A stretch of 64,000 nucleotides of DNA from Pascua guehoae. Lineage: Eukaryota; Basidiomycota; Tremellomycetes; Trichosporonales; Trichosporonaceae. Numbering within the stretch: position 1 is the stretch's first letter; each line of letters starts with the position of its first letter. The stretch is taken from assembly GCA_001600415.1 (NCBI GenBank), contig BCJX01000012.1, positions 683,163 through 747,162 of the forward strand, written 5' to 3'. This document shows positions 33,431 to 44,700 of this stretch, one piece after another. The position numbers were made by a program, and so were the translations under genes. Under the pieces are notes generated by a model. The model did no database searches. It was not told the DNA's origin and worked only from the letters and a program-made list of their open reading frames with translations.

Positions 33431-34457
33431 AACCACTCATCATGCACTGTATTTCTGCCATGCGCCGATGTGTGACATTGCAGTTTGTGTGCGCACCTTA
33501 CTGCTCGCTGCTGACGATTCGGACCATGTTGGCTTGCGCAGCGTCTGTCCCCAGGGTCCCGGGTAGCTTGTCCAGGAAGTGCCAAGCGGTGTGAACGACT
33601 GTGCCGAGCGGCGGGACAAGTACAGCATGCAGGTGTCCCGCTCGCCTCTTCCTCACCCTCCGCGGCGCTCAAGCTAACCAGCGGAGAGTATGCCATGCCC
33701 GGTGTGCACGATTCAGCACGGGCCCGGATACCCTCCACCAGAGCCTGTCGGGTATCTCCTTGGTTGCGGCGGGGCACAATATCCACGCACCCTTTGATCG
33801 TCCCAGCCCGACTGCCTGCTTTCGGTTCGGTGTTCCGGCCTCACGAATGGGTCTCTGAATCTTGATCCCTTGGAATTTTTGGCACAAACAATACCACGCA
33901 GATGAAGCTGCAGCCGCATCCGTGCCATGGCGCCGTCAGGGGTCCGGCATGGCCAAAACAACTCCCCGCAAGTTGAAGGTGCTTGCTCTTCCAGTCACTA
34001 TTTATGACACTCTGTCCTCTGTCCTAGAAGCTGGCTTTACAGCCTCCGATAACCTCAGGGGGGCCTGGTGGTAGAATCACACAGACCCTGTTGTCTGGGT
34101 ATTAGGTGTGCATTCCGAATGTGATGGGACGATCACCATTGAACTGGGTGTCGAAAGACTTTGCACGGGTGCCTGCAGGACAAGCATGACTCTTGGTATC
34201 TCCGCTGGACCTCTCTTGTCTCCTGCCACTTGCCGTCGTGGGAGAGGAAGCACCCAGAACGTGAACTTGGGTATTTGGCAAAAATGGACCTTGGTCGGAC
34301 CCAGGCCCGCCAAGGACAGTGGTCTCAAGTTGGGGAACCTTGTGTTTCCACCGGCGTCCGGGCACGGCCAGCGTTGGAATCTGTACAGCATAGCAAAAGG
34401 GCTTTGGTGCTGTTGAGCAGCCAGAGTGGTCTTCCAACAGCCAACACCCGCAGCGTC
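33431..34457. other. Intergenic region upstream of a tRNA gene
   Basis: About 1 kb with no supported gene. Several short open frames overlap on both strands. Confidence 0.35.
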
Positions 34458-34558
34458 GTCTGAATAGTCTAGTCGGTCAGGGCGTGGGTCTCATACGGTG
34501 TATGAGTCTCGAACGAGACAGCGATCCCAAAACCCGAGTTCGATTCTCGGTTCAGACA
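34458..34558 (+). tRNA. tRNA, probably Met (anticodon CAT), with a ~28-nt intron
   Basis: The acceptor GTCTGAA (34458-34464) pairs perfectly with TTCAGAC (34551-34557). The T arm CCGAG-TTCGATT-CTCGG is perfect. The D arm is GTCTAGTCGGTCAGGGC. The anticodon loop reads CTCATA after stem TGGGT, which gives CAT, with an intron after position 37. The 3' stem TCCCA leaves one U-U mismatch at the top of the stem, so the anticodon assignment is less certain than the tRNA call. TTTT at 34562-34565 is a likely Pol III terminator. Confidence 0.65.
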
Positions 34559-35420
34559 ACCTTTTGCCCGCCGACCTCTGGACCTCTGGACATCTGGACC
34601 TTGTGCCGGTGCTGGACCTTGTGCCGGTGAGGGGAGCGGGACAGGACATTCAAGTCGTGTGGCAGGCTCTTCCATGGTCACACCTGTAGTCAATGTCGCA
34701 GTGATGTCAGCCCGAACGGAACAGAGTCAGCTCGGCGGACACCACCGACAGTACAGGTCAACTCCTCGGTCATAGCCGTCGGCGGAAGTCAACACTCCAG
34801 TCAATACTCCAGTCAACACTCCAGTCAACACACCACCCAGCACCACCCTTCCACCGCGGTTGGTAGCAAAAGGGATAACCTGTCCATTCTGGGACCAGTG
34901 CCCTAACCTACTGAGTCCATCCCGCGCGCTCAATCCCGGAGGTGGCCAAGCCCTCGGGAGAACTCGCCGGGAGCAAGGGGAGGCCTCAGAGGTCCTGCTT
35001 GGAGTTACCATCACACGCAGCCATTTGTTCTCTAATGTGTACACGGTGGTCAGTAACCCGGTGCGGGGCATGGAGACGAGGTCGAACCGGCGCGTTTCGG
35101 CTGTCAAGTCTGGTGATAGCTGTGCAATTGGTGGAACGTGGCGGCGTTTGCAGTGCATGGCCAGAAGGCGGGAGAGACGCTGGTGAGGTATGCAGTGGTG
35201 CAGTGGTGGTGAACGTGAGGCAAGTGACGATAATGACAAGAGGGTGGATTGGATGGATGTCACCCAGCCGCCAGATGCGCCTCGAACCCACTTTGCCACT
35301 TTTTGCCACCCAATGAATTTGCTTCCGTCAATCGGTCCCAGCCAGGCGGGAATGTTGGCTGAATGCAAGGTGGACTGTGATGCGTTGTGTTGTTGTCTTC
35401 TTGAGCTCGATTCACGCACC
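34559..35420. other. Intergenic region with short tandem repeats
   Basis: Contains CTGGACCTTGTGCCGGTG twice (about 34596-34630) and four to five copies of a 12-base unit AGTCAACACTCC and variants (34789-34833). The right part holds the promoter of the RRM gene. No gene recognised. Confidence 0.5.
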
Positions 35421-36986
35421 ATGAAGTGGGTCCAGCTTAACTTTGTTCGAAGTCCAAGCTGACCGCAGCCGCGTGCGCGAGATCCAGCGCATCAACGAGC
35501 AGGAGCTCAAGCTCGGCGTCAAGGGCTCGTGGCACGATGAGTACCGGGGTAAGTCACCTTGAACCATTCACGCCCCTACTTTCTCCCCCCCACGACACAC
35601 CATTCGTCCTTCCCTCCTCCCTGGGCAACGCCCCCCCCCCCTCCCCCCCCTCCCCCCGGCCCCAACTAACAGCAGACTCGGCATACATCCACATCGGCGG
35701 GCTGAGCTTTGACCTGACCGAGGGCGACGTCGTGACCATCTTCTCACAATGGGGGGAAGTGGCACACATCGACATGCCGCGGGACAAGGAGACGCAAAAG
35801 CCGCGCGGCTTTGCGTTTCTCATGTACGTCGACCAGAGGTCGACGGTGCTCGCGGTCGACAACATGGCGGGCGCCGAGGTGGCGGGGCGGATTCTGAGTG
35901 TCGACCATGCGATGAATTACAAGCAAAAGGGCGAGCGCGACGAGGAGGGCAACTACCACGAGCCCGAGGAGGCAAAGTACAATGCGCTACCGCCCGAGGA
36001 GGAAGGTGAGTCGAGGGGGAGTAAGGGTGCGGGATGTGGGGTGTGTGGTGTCGGAGAGAGAGTATTCTGGCGAGTCGGGCGGGTGAGGCCAATTGCCAGC
36101 TGTTTGGACTGATGGTACGGCGTACCTGTGCTGCTCCCCAAACACCCACCGCCTTAACTCGTTCCCCAAGTCCACACTGACGCCAGCCTCCGAGTCGGAA
36201 TCCGAAGCATCAGCAGACGACGGCCTCGACGAAGAAGACCCGATGACGGCGTACATCCGCGCCGAGAAGCGCAAGCTCGCAGGCGACGACGGCGACGAGC
36301 GCGAGAAGCGCAAGGCGGCCAAGCTCGCGCGGAAAGAGGAGCGCGCGCGCAAGCGTGCCGAGCGCGAAAAGAAGGCCAGGAGAGGGGAGCGTGGGGATGC
36401 GGGACGAGTGCGCGAGCGCGAGCGTGAGCGTGAGCGTGAGAGGGACCAGGGGCGGGAGCGTGGATTCGGCCGGGATAGGCGAGAGCCCGACAAGGGGGGC
36501 GAGCGCCGGGCAGGCGGGAGGGATGGGAAAGACGGCGAGCCGCGGCGCATTCTGGACGCCCGCGACGCACGCGAGCCCGACACGCGCGAGAGGCAGGACA
36601 GGCAGGACCATGGGCGTCCCCGCGACCGGCGCGATGTGAATGGACGCGACGATAGTGGGCGTACCCGCGACGACCGCGACCGTCGCGATGCCCGAGACGA
36701 GCGCCGAGACGAGCGGCGCGGAGAGGTTCGCGACGACCGCGACCGCGACCGTGACCGTGCACGCCGGGAGCCCGACGAGCGCCGTGGCGACCGGAGTGAG
36801 AGGGAGCGCGCACGGCAGGGAAGTGGCAGGGACAGCAACGGTCGTGATAGTAAGGACGGCCGGGACGGCAGAGATCGCCACGACTCGCGGGACCGCCGCG
36901 ACGCACCCCGCAGCTCGCGCGAAGACTCGTACGCGCGCCAAGACCGCTACGGCTCGCGCGACCGGGAGCGCGAGTACCGCCGCTAG
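35421..36986 (+). CDS. IST3: Spliceosomal RRM protein of the IST3/RBMX2 (Snu17) family, 404 aa
   Basis: Exons 35421-35425, 35469-35548, 35676-36005 and 36187-36986 give 404 residues. The first exon is only 5 nt (ATGAA). Splicing it to 35469 makes MNRVREIQRINEQELKLGV, which matches the conserved start of Ist3/RBMX2 proteins (a short N-terminal helix before the RRM). The RRM has RNP2 YIHIGGL and RNP1 RGFAFLMY, then the family's C-terminal extension VDHAMNYKQKGERDEEG. The last exon encodes a long basic RE/RD-rich tail, common in fungal and animal RBMX2 but absent from the short budding-yeast protein. Member of the RES complex (with Pml1 and Bud13), which retains and splices pre-mRNA in the nucleus. 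Confidence 0.9.
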
Positions 36987-37168
36987 CGGGGTGCAGGGTG
37001 CCACGAGACGAGAGAGTAGTATGGCATGCAAAATCTACAGATGTTTTACGGGGTGGTGTGGGGGTGGTTGGAGGGTGCAAGTTGCGTACACCCGAGAGCG
37101 GCAAGGCAAGGCTGAACGCGCAACCAGAACCCGCCGAGTGTCGCGAGTCGCCAGTGCTGTGCGCACCA

Positions 37169-38363
37169 CTACCAGAACTCCTTGCGGCGCTCGCGGATCT
37201 CGCGGTGGATCGACTTGCGCTGGCCCCACTTTTGCTTTTGGCGCGCGAGGGCGGCGTCCTTTGCGGCGGCCTGGGTGGGGGAGAGGGGTGCGACGCGGGC
37301 GATGAGGTGGGACTGTTCGGGCGGGATCGAGAGGCTGCGGGGTTAGTATGTGGGTTCGGGCGGGGGGGGGGGGGGGGTAATGAAAGGATAAGAGAAGGGA
37401 GGAACAGCTAAGGAACAAGGGAGGGAACGGGTGTGAGAGAGGGGAGCAAGAGGGGGATGGACCAGGCCGTATGAGGGTACAAGAGGTGAAGAACAAGGAA
37501 CAGAGTGAGGCCGGACAAGAATGGTGTAGGGCCGGAGGGTCATGGTAGAAAAATGGGAACAAGGGGACCAAGAGCACGAGAGGGATGTGTACAGGCGCGA
37601 TAAGGACGGGTTCATGTCCCCGCATCACGCCTGCCAAAGGCAGAGACGGTTGGCCGAGTCTCGAGCGGACTCGGTCGAGCGATAACTCTACCTCGGCAGC
37701 GTCCAGTCCACTCGGCTGAGCCTCCCTCGTTACCCTCGGCCATGTGACTCTGCTTGCTCCTTGATGACCTCGCAGCGTGGCGGGCAACGTTTAGGAGTCA
37801 ACGCCTTGCCCTCCCTCGTCGTCGCTCAATCCCTCGTCGTCGCTCACCCTCGCCCTCCCCCATTCTCCCTCCTTCTCCCTCCCCGCACTCTCCCGCACTC
37901 TCACCAACCTCCGGGACAACGGCAACACTCACGCCTCGGCAATCTCCCTCCGGGACATGCCAATCGCCCGCATCTCGCGCATCTTGCCCGCCTCCACCTC
38001 CCCCTCCCACCCCACAACCCCCGCAGCGTCGCCCTTGCGCTCGCGCCGGAGCGGCGCCCTCTCCTCGCCCGTGAGCCGGACGCCCTCGCCGCCGAGCCAG
38101 CGCAGCAGGTCGGGCCGCGCGCCCTGCGTGTAGCTCGGCGCCGTCGGCGGAGGCGCGTACACAAACGTCAGCTTGTCGCCGATCGCGGCCTGTGCGGGGC
38201 CGGACGGCGCGGCGCCGGGCTGCGGCACCGTCGTGCCCTCGGTCGGGCGGGGGGTGGGGGTCGCGTGCGGGCCGCGCTGGATGGGGAGGCGCGGGGGGCG
38301 CGCGTGGTGGACGACCGTGCGGTGCAGGAGCGGGGAGGGGGAGGGGACGAGCGGGCGCGGCAT
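37169..38363 (-). CDS. MRPL20: Mitochondrial large-subunit ribosomal protein mL58 (Mrpl20 family), 198 aa
   Basis: Two exons (minus) 38363-37933 and 37334-37169 sum to 198 residues, close to the roughly 195 of the yeast protein. The intron of about 600 nt joins EIAEA to LSIPPEQSHLIARVA. The order of features fits the Mrpl20 family as I know it: Pro/Arg-rich N-terminus, segment LTGEERAPLRRERKGD, then MREMRAIGMSRREIAEALSI (a helix-turn-helix-like block), and the basic tail KQKWGQRKSIHREIRERR ending KEFW. Part of the mitochondrial 54S/large ribosomal subunit. It diverges from the DHHC gene. Family assignment is from pattern memory, without an alignment. Confidence 0.7.
37376..37927. other. Long intron interior of the mL58 gene with homopolymer and CT tracts
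   Basis: The single intron (37335-37932) contains a G-run near 37364-37378 and pyrimidine/purine tracts. No nested gene is convincing. Confidence 0.4.
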
Positions 38364-38715
38364 CGTGGCGTCGGGGGGTGGGGTGTTGGGTTGGAGGGGG
38401 GGGGTTGGTTGGGGTGGTGTAGTCTGGTGTTGAGGGGTGCTGGGGGTGGTTGGAAAGTCGAATGTCGAAATACGGTGGGATCAGCCTGATACCACACAGG
38501 TGTCAGGCTCCTGGTCACCATTGTTGCGCGTGGGAGACTTGGCCACGTGGTGCAGACGTCACCGCACCTGCCAAATGACGAGTTTGACGCGACTGCCGTT
38601 CAACTGATCAACTGTCTAGCTCTGTTAACTCCGTTGTCATCTACGTTACCCACTGGCCACTGGCCACCTCTTGCTCACCCCATCTCACCTCCTCGACTAC
38701 TCCCGCATTGACACA
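38364..38715. promoter_or_regulatory. Divergent promoter region of mL58 and the palmitoyltransferase gene
   Basis: About 350 bases between two divergent start codons. G-rich near the mL58 side, AT-richer around 38570-38660. No specific site recognised. Confidence 0.45.
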
Positions 38716-41231
38716 ATGTGGGCGTGGCCCACGCTCTCGTCCCTCGGACAAAGGCTGCATCCCCGCCGCCTCGTCGAGCTCGTCCTCCCCCCCTCCCTGG
38801 TGGGATACTTTGTCTGGGCGGTGGTCAAGTGTACGCGCGATATTGGGTGTGAGTGTGCTGTGTGGGGTCTGGGTATGAGTTTATGAGTGTGTGACGGCTG
38901 TGGGTGGATCTGGGTATGGGTATCGGTGTGGGTATCGGTGTGGGTGTGGGTGTGGGTGTGGGTGTGGGTGTGGGTGTGGGTGTGGGTGTGGGTGTGGGTG
39001 TGGGTGTGGCGACTTTGGTGGGGTACAACGCGGCTGTGTCTACATCAACCGCTGGATGAGGTCAATATTGCCCCCCCACCAGTGCGGTCAGAGACTATGC
39101 TGGTTTTTGCAGCTCTACACAATGGCCGCAACAGCCCCCATCTCGCTTCGTATATTCACTTCTCTTTACCGCCTTGCACACCTCTCCCATCCTTGCTTGA
39201 TTTAGCACATCTTCGCCTCGTTTTCCTCGTACCACCACATCTCTCCGCCACCGCTAACATCAGACACCTACCTGTACCGCACCCAGCACCGCCCCATTCT
39301 CTCCAGTAAGCCCCCCTCAACCTCCCCACCTCTCCAGCCCTCCCTAACACACAGCCCTCTACATCCTCGGCTCCCTCACGCTCATCCCGTCGGTGATCCT
39401 CCTCTTCGTCCGCCTCTGGTTCCTCCCGTCGTCCCACTCGGTGCCCCCCCTCCACCCCCCGGCCGCGACGCGGAGCTTGGGCGTGTTCGAGTGTGCCCCG
39501 CCGCCCCGCGCGCTGCTGGACGGATACGCGGTCGTGCGCGCCGACGACGGGGTGGACGCCCTGTTTGAGCGGTGCACGAGGGGAAAGTGTGGCGGGGCAC
39601 GGGGAGGGACTCGTGGGGGTGTGGGCGAGACCACAGGATTGCTTCGAGACGTGGACGGGGATGGCTTGCGCGCACGTTCGGACGGCTACAACGGCGTGAA
39701 TGGGAGCGGAGCCAGCATAAAAGGGAGGTTCAAGCCGCCCCGCGCGCGGCACTGCTCACAGTGCGATGTCTGTCGGGTCGGGTTTGACCACCACTGCGCC
39801 TTTGTGAGTCTACTGGCATTGAGGTGAGGTGTGGCAGAGTTGGGTTGGCGGTTCATCATCGGGCTGATGGGCGGCTTTGTGGTCGATGGGGCTTAAGGCG
39901 TGCGGCTCAACGGCGGGGACGCAAGCAGTGGGCTCAAGGAGGGGAACGCAAGGCGTAGGGTCCAAGGAGTGGCGAAGAAGTGGACGGTGGACCCTTGAGG
40001 CTTGTCGATCGCACGCTCTGACAAGAACGTCCTACCTACGACCTTGCGTGCGAAAGCCCGACCTACCACCAGGCGATTCCACACACCTCGCCGCCAGCAC
40101 GACATCTCACAACAAAGAGAATGAGCTCTAGGCACTTTGACACAATTACTTCCTTACCACTGGCCACCTCCCCACGCTCCCGCTGACCCCAGCTCGCCAA
40201 CTGCATAACGGCAGCCTACCTCCCGGCCTTCCTCTCTCTGCTCCTATACGCCGCCCTGGCCCCCACCCTCCTCTCGATCCCGCTCTACCTCCCGCTAGCG
40301 GCACGTACGCGGGACGCATGGCGTGCGAGCGCGAGCGCGCCCGGGCCGTGGTGGTGGGGCTACGTGCCCCGCTGGGTCGTGCCGACGCGGTGGATCGGCG
40401 ACGTCGTCCTCGGGTGGCGTGCGCTGGATGCCCGCGATGGCGGCGGACCCGGCGGGTTGAGGGGGATCGATATTGGGGTGTTATGGGCGGTCGGGAATCT
40501 GCTGGCGCTTGTTGGGGCGGTGAGTTGGAGTCTGCTCGGGTGCAAGTTTCCTTGTTGTGCTGTGGTCGTATCCTGCGGGTATCCGTCTCTCGCACGCCTC
40601 ATCGTGCTCGTGTAAGAACGTCTCTCTTACACGTCCCTGCTCCTCCACGTCTCGCTCTCTGCGTCTCCGCTCGTACATGCTCCACGTCTCCACCTCCTTC
40701 ATCTCCACGTTTTCCGTCATCCCCCTTGCTCTGCCAAGGATGACCTCCCGCTCACACACCCGCTGACGACAGGCCCTCCTGCTCACGACCCTCCGGCACA
40801 TCTCGCGTGGCCGCCTCAACGTCGACGCCCAGCGCGCTTCGGCCCTCGCCTCGGCCCAGGCAAAGGCAGAGCACTATATTCAGCAAAACAAACCCATCCC
40901 ACCCGGTGTCCAGACGGCCCTCACACGGTTCGCAAATGCGCACTGGTTTTACGTCCCCACCGCCAACCCCCGCGTGGGCGTCGTCCTGTCGTCGCGCCCG
41001 CATGAGGCGCCGTACGATCTGCCCCACGGGGATAACTGGGCGCTCGTGGACGGGTGGCGATGGGTGTTCCCCTGGGTTGCGGTCAAGTCACGACCAATAA
41101 AGACATTCTGGACCGTGGCGCCCGCCGTACGCGCGCGGTTGGAAAGTGAGGCAGCACGTGTTGTCGAGGCTGAATTGGGAGGACGGCGCGATGAGGCCGA
41201 GGTGAGGCGGAGGAGGAGGGGCTCAATGTAA
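38716..41231 (+). CDS. DHHC-type protein S-palmitoyltransferase, 469 aa
   Basis: Exons 38716-38848, 39264-39305, 39355-39803, 40193-40519 and 40773-41231 give 469 residues. Hydrophobic segments lie in the N-terminus (LPPSLVGYFVWAVV and TLYILGSLTLIPSVILLFV). The cysteine-rich domain PPRARHCSQCDVCRVGFDHHCAF carries the catalytic DHHC. After the fourth exon junction come LANCITAAYLPAFLSLLLYAAL and IGVLWAVGNLLALVGALLLTTL, two further membrane segments, giving the usual four. F replaces the common W after DHHC, and the upstream Cx2C pair of the CRD is not obvious. The C-terminus has a conserved-looking FANAHWFYVPTANPR block. Acts at the Golgi, ER or plasma membrane to palmitoylate cysteines; the substrate is unknown. 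Confidence 0.9.
38924..39008 (+). repeat. GTGGGT hexanucleotide tandem repeat in intron 1 of the DHHC gene
   Basis: About twelve tandem GTGGGT units, with two GTATCG interruptions at the left, wholly inside the 415-nt first intron. Confidence 0.9.
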
Positions 41232-41656
41232 AGTGTATCTATCACTCTAGACGTATATTTGATTTACTGCTTCGCTGTCAGGGAGGTTTAATTCTACGCA
41301 TGGCATCGGGCAGATTATGTACAAAAACTGCTGGCAGGTACGTGCACTGGTGGATGGGCGAGGATCTGTCGCTGATCTGGGGATTCTTGATCTGGGTGCA
41401 CTCTATGGTGAACGAAGGATGGTGGGCGTGGGCGAGTGGGCCGGGGGCGTGGGCGAGTGACATGAGGCGAGTGTCGTGGACAGGTGTGTGGACAGGTGTA
41501 TGGACAGAGTGGGTGGGGTGAGCGGCGGGGCTTTCTACAACCGGACCGTTTGGAGTGCGTTCCACACGATGGCATTCAGTGCGGCGGAGTCGCAAAGGCA
41601 GTGACACCGCTGAGACCGCGGTTGCGCGGGGTAACGGGCTTGCTGACATACTCTGC
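41232..41656. other. Convergent intergenic region
   Basis: 3' ends of the DHHC gene and the minus-strand unknown gene. GGACAGGTGTGTGGACAGGTG near 41477 is a small tandem repeat. No gene recognised. Confidence 0.4.
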
Positions 41657-44600
41657 CTACGCACGCGAAACATTAATGCGCGTCCGCGTCGACCCTACGC
41701 CAGGTGGACGCGAGCTCGCCGTACTCGTCTCGCTGTCAATTGTGGATAGCATACTGTGGCGGTTGAGACCCAGCGGACCAAAGCTGCTAATGTTGGCGGA
41801 GATGAGCGAGGGGCCGCGGTCGCCCGTCGAGCCCGAGTTACGCAGAAGACGGGCTGGGGAGCGAGGCGACTTGGGCGGTGGCGAGGTCGAGCGGTAGGGT
41901 GTAGATGTTGGCGGGGTGTAAGGGTCGTAAGTGTGTGCAGGGGGGGCCGGTGTCGGTGTCGGTGTAGTGGATTGAGCTTGCTCGGCATTGGAATGGTTGG
42001 CCTTGTTTTCCTTGACTAGCCTCTTGGGCTTGTCCTTTTCACTCCGACGATGGTCGCGGACGAGGTCGCGCTCGTACTCTCTCGTGGGCCCGCGCGGAGG
42101 GGGGTTAAGCGCAGGGTCTTCACGTTGCGAGCTACGACCAGCCGCTATGGTATAGCCTGAGTAGGCCGACTCTATGCTTGGGCGTGGCGCCTGTGCTGGC
42201 TCGGAGAGCTTGGGAGGTGCTTTGCGGAGCGACGATTTACGTGAAGGTGTCGCTACGGCCGAGGACTGGGTGCTGGGTACGCTTGATACGCGGGTGGATT
42301 GGGACTGGCCGGGGGGCGCATGGCCAGATTGACCGACTTGGCTCGGGTGGTGACTGGCCAGACTCGCCTGGCTGGCATGACTCGAGGTGCGGCTACGATA
42401 CGGCTGGCCGGAGACGTATGACGGAGTGCGCGGAGTATCCATGCTCTGTCGGGGTCCAAACGTCGACTTGGTCGGGGTAATGTCCTCGTAACTGGGGCGG
42501 GGGCCGATGGAGAGGCGGTAGTGTGGCACAACAGGCGCAGAAACGTGGCGATCGCGCTTCTCACGGCGGCGCTCCCGGTCCCGAGTGCTGTCCAACCTGT
42601 CGCGGTGGTGGCGACTCTCACGGCTGTCGCGCCGGTCGCGGGGTCCGGTTGCAGTATAAGTCGCATGGCTGGCCAGACTGCTGTTACTCCGACGGGTGGT
42701 GACGGATACACGGTCGTAAACAAGCGCAAAGCCCGTGTCCGGAGGCCTGGCAGGAGTCGTGGTGGCAGAAGTGGTGGTTCCGTTGGGGTTGGCTGGAGAG
42801 TCGTCGTCGATGTCAGGTTGAGGCGGGCGGTAGTTTCCTGTGGCAGTCGCTGCGCGAGGTTTGACGGTCGCATACCGGTCGTCGGTACCACGCACATCCT
42901 CGGAATACCGTGGACGGTTTGCCTTCATCGTCGCAGTCTGGTCCGCCGTGCTCGGCCGCTGGACCGTCTCGGCGATGGGTGGTTGGGGGTTGGCGGGGAT
43001 TGTGTCCAACAGGTGAGGATTGGCTGGGTTCGACATGTACATCGATGACGCAACAAACGTGTCGCGCACTCCGAGCCCAGACGCCGCCGTCGACGCGAAG
43101 ATGAGCACATCTCGCCCCGGTGTACGTGGGAAGAGTGGGACGGATGCTGTGAAATCAAAGTGAAGTCGCGCCAGAGCCTCGATAATCGAGAGGATGAGCG
43201 TCGGTTGTACCCTGGTGCGTCAGACTTCGCTCGTTGGAGTCATTAAGAGAGCATATGCGCACGCACGGGCGTGCGTGAAAGGAATGTGGACCTCTCCCCA
43301 GCTCCAAGCCACGGCGTCTGCATGCCCCTTGCACGCTCGGACGTACAATGAAACGCAAATGGTGGGTCATGACAGGTCTTGAGCCACCACTATGATGGTC
43401 CTGGCTCAGGAAAAGGATCACCACCTAAGCGCCTAGGATTCCGACTGCATCTTCTCCACTTTTTACCTGGCACTTTACTCACTTTGTCACCAGATCACGC
43501 TTGACGTTGCCAGCGGGCCAGCGTCGAAGACCCCCAATCCAGAAACGATAGACACCAGGGTGGACCGGTCCCTCGAGCTTGATCTTGTCAGACTTTGGAA
43601 AGTCTACGTGTGTGGCCACCGATGTGAGGATGGCGCCACGGACTGAATCGATTATTTGCTCTGCCAGGCGCTGCGGTGCAGACACGAGGGAGACACGGTC
43701 AGGCACTGGGTGTAAGAAGGAGGCAGTGTAGCGGATAGTAAGAGTGCACAGGTTCACACCAGCCGAGACGCGAAAACCGCTGTAGCAAGGTGGAAGAGGA
43801 GGGAACGTACAAGGAATGGTGACTGCAAAGAAGACGGGTGGACGGTAGTTGGGACGGTAATTGAAGAGAAGGCTGTGTGACTCGGCCTATTGTCAGCGCG
43901 CACTGGGTACGAATACGCACCTTTGTGGCTGCCTGAATAGGGCCAGCCATGGACCAGCCATGTTTTCCTAGGGTCGTGAAGATGGAAAGAAGGAAGCGGA
44001 TGGTCCTTGGTGGGTAAGCGCGAATTTCGGGGCAGGAAAGTTGCTTCACTCACTCAAGTTCTTGGTTGCCTTTTAGACGCCAGACCTTTCCCCTCATCTC
44101 GACGCGCCAAACGATGTGGCTGGGATCACGCAAGTTGACACGCTCTTGGAGGACATCGGCGCCGTCGCTGCGGTTTGCAACGCCGAGATGCCAGAGCTTG
44201 AGCGCATCATCGACCTCGAGGAGAGCCTGTGCGGGAAAGCCTGCGAAACGCAGGATCGCGTCGCCTTCGAGTGTGAGGAGAGCGGCACGGGAGTTCGAGG
44301 TGGTACGTCGGGCACGCGCGGTGGCGGGGGTATCGGGAGATCTGGGTGTGACGGGGTATTCGACCTCTGGCGCTGGGATTGGGGTGGGGTCGATTGTCAG
44401 GGCCGGCAGCTCCGGAGCAGGCTCAGACCACAGTGGGAGTTCGGGGGTGCCGCCGTCTAGCCCGTTCAACGCCGAAAGGTAGAGGTTGCGCTCCGACGGC
44501 GTAATGTATAGTGTGGCGAGACGCGAGGCGCCGAATTGGACGGGCTTGACACGGCGTACCATGTCGTGGTCATCGTCGGTGAGCGTGTCGACAGGGCCGT

Positions 44601-44700
44601 TCTCGTCAGCGCCCATGTCGACATCGTTGAGGGGCTCAGGCGGTACCGCTGGCTCCGACGACGCCTTGTGTGGTGCTCGCGACATGCGGAACCACTTCAT
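41657..44700 (-). CDS. Protein of unknown function, 896 aa, with a folded N-terminal half and disordered C-terminus
   Basis: Minus-strand exons 44700-44054, 44005-43921, 43886-43483 and 43211-41657 sum to 896 residues. The N-terminal part has an acidic region, then segments that look folded: DAILRFAGFPAQALLEVDDA, LETIRFLLSIFTTLGKHGWS, LLFNYRPNYRPPVFFAVTIP, RLAEQIIDSVRGAILTSVAT and IILSIIEALARLHFDFTASV-like sequence around exon 4. The pattern of hydrophobic strands and helices is not low complexity. From about residue 440 the protein is Ser/Pro/Arg-rich (RDRRDSRESRHHRDR). No catalytic signature is visible and I recognise no family. The N-terminal MKWFRMSRAPHK lacks a signal peptide. Clean phases across three introns support the model. 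Confidence 0.78.

Noticed and set aside
38924..39008. An internal telomere
   Set aside because: The unit is short, intronic and interrupted, and genes continue on both sides.
43795..43830. A 31-nt intron (GTACGT...TACAG) in the 896-aa gene
   Set aside because: Removing it shifts to a frame with an early stop, whereas reading through keeps one long frame.
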